DNA of 64,000 nt from Pseudoips prasinana. Its lineage: Eukaryota; Arthropoda; Insecta; Lepidoptera; Nolidae. The stretch covers positions 2,130,501 to 2,194,500 of the forward strand of contig OX621263.1 in the NCBI GenBank assembly GCA_951640165.1. Reading direction: 5' to 3'. A program made the position numbers and the translations under genes. The notes under the pieces are model-generated. The model had not been told where the DNA came from, ran no database searches, and saw nothing but the letters and a program-made list of their open reading frames with translations. Each line of letters begins with the position of its first letter. Positions within the stretch are counted from its first letter, which is position 1. Of the stretch, positions 60,666 to 64,000 are shown in pieces.

Positions 60666-60992
60666 TGTGCCAAAGCGCATCTTTTATTCTGATTTGAAGC
60701 AGGGTAAGCGAAAGCACAGTAGCCATATACTCAGCATAGGATCATTGCGGTCTTTTGTTTTGTGCACTATGAAATGTATGACAGGCTACTAGAGATGGGA
60801 AATGCATAAACGATATGATGAACGCAATGTATAGAGTGCGGTCGATTCGAGTTGGACATGTTACGCTAAAAGAACTAGGGCTTCCATTACGTAATTACGA
60901 ACTTATTTTAAAGTATTTTTAATTCCGTAACTGAAGATGTCAATTCCGTACTTATGTAATTATTGGTATCATAAATTAATCAAAATAGTCCA
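60666..60992. other. No gene seen
   Basis: It may continue the decayed LINE to about 60790. Confidence 0.35.
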
Positions 60993-61030
60993 ATAAAAAA
61001 AGGATTATACATGTATAATCCTTTTTTTAT
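60993..61030. repeat. Perfect 38-bp palindrome
   Basis: 'ataaaaaaaggattataca' followed directly by its inverse with no loop. Confidence 0.9.
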
Positions 61031-61492
61031 AATGTGGCAACACTACGTTTTAACTACTTCGAAACTATACGAGGATTTACCGCAGTTTATTTTATCGTTT
61101 GTTAAAACTTTCAAAAAAATGTTCTAAGACGTACAGAATAGAGTTTAAATATATTAACTTGGCGAGTCGGTAGGCCCGGGGAGTCCATGGCGAAAAGCCC
61201 CTACGACCACGGGGAACTACTATGCTCTTCACTTTCTTAACTTAAAAGAAAGTCTAGTTTCATTGTACAATTGACGGTGATTCAGTTCACATCGCTAGAT
61301 TCTCGAAACAGTTGAAATTTGATCAAATAATCTAATTAAAAGTTGGTGCTCAATGCGTGCAAATATTAACAATTTATAGCAGTTGTATCTTTATCGTGAG
61401 TGACTTTGAAGGTGTGGATTATCTCTTAAAAGATGTAAGTACTGAAACCAAAGCTTTAATAAGTCTATTTAGTATTAAAAGGGCATTAAACA
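61031..61492. other. No gene seen
   Basis: A GC-richer patch lies at about 61160-61215 ('gtaggcccggggagtccatg'); I cannot assign it. Confidence 0.35.
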
Positions 61493-61757
61493 AAGCTGTG
61501 TGGTGACGGCGACATATATCAGAATCAGAATATCATCACCCCATCTCATCCCGTGGGGGGCGTAGAAGTCGACCCGAGGGAATATCTACCAGAGGATGGG
61601 CAGCAGCTTCCTTCTGATGACTATGACCATCTTACTGCGATCGCCAACCCGCCTGCCAAGCGTGGCGATTATGGCATATCCCCCCAAGACGATTCTTGAG
61701 GGAGGCTTGTCCAGCAGTGGACTTATTTGGCTGTAATGATGATGATGATGATGAAAC
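61493..61757 (+). repeat. Internally deleted RTE derivative
   Basis: 'agctgtgtggtgacggcgac' to 'gcgtggcgattatggcatat', then 'gggaggcttgtccagcagtg' and a (GAT)n tail at 61736-61754. Confidence 0.78.
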
Positions 61758-62002
61758 ACCCCGTAGAGCATGCCTAGTCCATACAAAATAATTTGTAAAT
61801 CCAAAATTTTCTTAAGGTGTTTTTATTCCGATTAGGTAGATTATAGAATATCTAGGTAGATTAAAACATAAAATAGGTACAAGTACCTATAATAAAAATA
61901 AGTTATTTATCAAAAAAATTTAAATGATATAGCTAGTCTTTAAATTAGGAATGAATGAACTAAGTATGCTCTGTCGTTTGGCTATAAAATACCTAATACG
62001 TT
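61758..62002. other. No gene seen
   Basis: AT-rich, with short repeated 'aggtagatta' pieces. Confidence 0.35.
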
Positions 62003-62135
62003 TGACGATACGGTTGGCGTAATGGCTGACTGATCGACTGTTGCGCAGCGTGTCGCGGGTTTGATCCCCGCACGAAACAAATACATATTTGTATGATCTG
62101 GAAGTAGTTGTTCCGGGTTTGTGTGTTTCTGTGTT
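62003..62135 (+). repeat. tRNA-derived SINE (family T4)
   Basis: Head 'ggttggcgtaatggctgact' and 'cgcgggtttgatccccgcac', followed by 'caaatacatatttgtatgat'. Confidence 0.55.
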
Positions 62136-62284
62136 TGTAAACGCACTCAAGATACGTTTAGAAATTCGTTTAAAAAGTATATTTGTAATGACTTGGAAAC
62201 TATGTTTAGCAATATCATGATTAGTAACCTAACTTCCTTTTATTTTTTTGAGGTCTTCGTCAAATAAGACTGTATATAAAGAGT

Positions 62285-63960
62285 TTTTGAAGAAACGCAC
62301 ACAAAGCTTCTATCTGGGAACATTTCTTGAGAGCTGATAACGGACAGAGTGTTGAAAGTAAACATTGCAAAAAAAAAAATTTGAAATCTCCTGGTGGCGC
62401 AACTGGATTGTTACACACTCACATGCGTGCCAAGCATATCGGAGAGATGCCGCAAGAACAGGAGGCGCAAAGGCCGAGTACATCAACGTGTTATAGTGGT
62501 CTAATTCAAACCCGAAAACGTACAAATGAACCTTCACAATAGAAAATTAAACTCACTGATTATTTTTCAAATATGTGATCAGAATGGCTGCATTGGATGG
62601 GATACCATTGAGCACATTTTGTACTTCAGAAGATCTGAGATATCTTTTTAAAAACTCTGGCTACGATGTGCCGAAATCTTCTACAACTATAACATAGATA
62701 ATTCTAAAACAGAGCTATAACACAAAAAACAAATTGAAAATTATAAAGTCTGAAAATAAAATTTACAATCTCTTTTGATGAGTGGACGTCTACCCGTGAT
62801 AAATATCCACAATAAAGACCTTGATATGGCCAAATATAAAGTTTTGGGACTTGTACAGATACACGGATCAATTGAACCAGTTGAAGTAGGTACTCAATTA
62901 TTACAGCAGCATTTGAGTGACTTCGGTTTAAGTCTGGAAGACGACATAATTGCTTTCACAACAGATGGAGCGAGTGTAATGGTCAAAATGGGCAGAAATT
63001 TTGACGGCCAACACCAATTGTGTTTGGCTCATGGAATACAATTAGCAGTCCTGGAAGTTTTACATAAAACACAAAAATCTCCAGAACCTGAAGTGCAGGA
63101 GGAGGTCTCAAATACCGGGCTGAAGAAACAGAGGAAATTGAACAAGATGAGGATCGTTTATTGTAGAATCGACCAGAGTTCCAGAATCGGAGCTTTTATA
63201 CAAAGGTAGTATAAAAAAATTAAGGGTTCTAATAAAATCTTTTAAAAACTCCCCATTGAAAAACGACTTGTTGCAAAAGTACAATTTAGAAGAACATGGT
63301 AAAAATATTGACCTAATACTAGACTGTAAAACGCGCTGGAATAGCTTATCGGATATGGTAGGCCGATTTCTCAAATTAAAATCATGCGTTTTTAAGGCGT
63401 TATTAGATTTGAAATCAAATGTAAAATTTACAGACGAAGAGATCCAAGACCTTCACGACATTCATTACAGCTTGGATGTAATAAAAACTACAGTTTTGTC
63501 ATTATGTCGCCGTGATTCAAACTTATTGACGGCCGACGCTGCGCTTCGCTTTATGCTAAAGAAACTTGATCTTCAGCTAAACGATTTCAGTGGAAACTAG
63601 CCACATCTCTTAGAAAGAGAATAAAGGAAAGGCGAACTATCGTATTCGGTGTTTTGCAATATTTGCATAACAATGAGGATTTTTTTGAGACTGCTGCCAC
63701 AGAATATTTGGCGAAGTCTTCGTCGGATGATATACGAATGTATATAGTGTAACTGTTGGAACGGTTGAAATATAATTCTACAGAAAGATGTATAAATTCA
63801 CAACCACAACCGCATCGGACGCAATAGCCACCAGTGACGATGATGACGAGGAGTTGACAATCGCACAACAGTTAGACAAAGAAATATACAAAGCTACTAT
63901 AAATAAACCAATTTCAAGAGTAAATACAGATCTCCATCCCATTATAAGGGTGGAAATGTG
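62285..63960 (+). pseudogene. Decayed hAT transposase with BED finger
   Basis: 62290-62450 encodes a BED finger: 'SKHCKKKNLKSPGGATGLLH' 'THMRAKH'. At about 62763 'ISFDEWTSTRDKY' is the first catalytic Asp block; 62775-63209, in another frame, gives 'LEDDIIAFTTDGASVMVKMG' (second Asp) and 'HQLCLAHGIQLAVLEVLH' (the C..H motif of hAT). 63256-63600 gives 'LDCKTRWNSLSDMVGRFLKL' and 'LTADAALRFMLKKLDLQLN'. Stops near 62545, 62690 and 63207 and several frame changes inactivate it. The C-terminal dimerisation domain and the right end lie past the window edge. Confidence 0.8.
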
Positions 63961-64000
63961 CATTTACGACAGCGCTGGCGGCGGTCGCGAAGTTTTTTTA

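Overview
The window looks like a repeat-packed, AT-rich stretch of a moth or butterfly (Lepidoptera) nuclear genome. This rests on the repeat types: short interspersed elements (SINEs) with tRNA-like heads, Jockey-, RTE- and BEL-type retroelements, the 'gcccgcgacttcgtccgcg' and 'ttataatattagt' dispersed repeats, and small GC-rich exons bounded by GT/AG splice sites. I cannot name the species. There is no bacterial-style operon, rRNA operon or CRISPR array.

Host genes. The only host coding sequence I can support lies on the minus strand as short exons far apart. Two copies of an F-box exon (18040-18299 and 29145-29392) are each followed by a related second exon (12808-12959 and 28426-28546). 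The first copy continues into WD40-type exons at 5848-6035 and 2235-2437. The protein resembles FBXW5, an F-box/WD40 substrate receptor of SCF ubiquitin ligases. Three more WD40-like exons (58943-59042, 57282-57440, 54558-54705) splice together in phase and belong to another transcription unit, possibly a third copy. All introns are swollen by transposons.

Mobile elements from left to right. A Jockey-type LINE remnant (1-2216) is followed by a cluster of tRNA-SINEs and inverted-repeat elements (2870-7735). A mariner with an intact transposase (10088-11369) sits inside an older LINE (9640-12550). A P-like element carrying a split THAP domain (14382-15835) is inserted in another LINE. A young BEL/Pao LTR retrotransposon (18466-26884) follows, with near-identical LTRs, a 5-bp target duplication and an envelope-like region continuous with pol. 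SINE and LINE fragments and a GGCGGC-ended element fill 29-38 kb. A transposon with long inverted repeats and a conserved zinc-finger ORF (38153-41972) lies next to a fold-back element and a PIF1/Helitron helicase tail. A full-length RTE retrotransposon (43225-46405) has an open 1022-codon frame but an altered catalytic motif. A 5'-truncated LINE with perfect target duplications spans 49091-51248. At 54-59 kb, 5S-rRNA-like SINEs, a Harbinger-like MITE and a second copy of an unfamiliar retroposon surround the WD40 exons. A decayed hAT transposase (62285-63960) closes the window.

Nesting gives a relative order of insertion: SINE before TIR element (3.4-4.2 kb), LINE before mariner (10-12 kb), TIR element before retroposon (34.9-35.7 kb), tandem array before RTE (43-46.7 kb). 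Several short, nearly perfect hairpins are scattered throughout and are not explained by known element ends.
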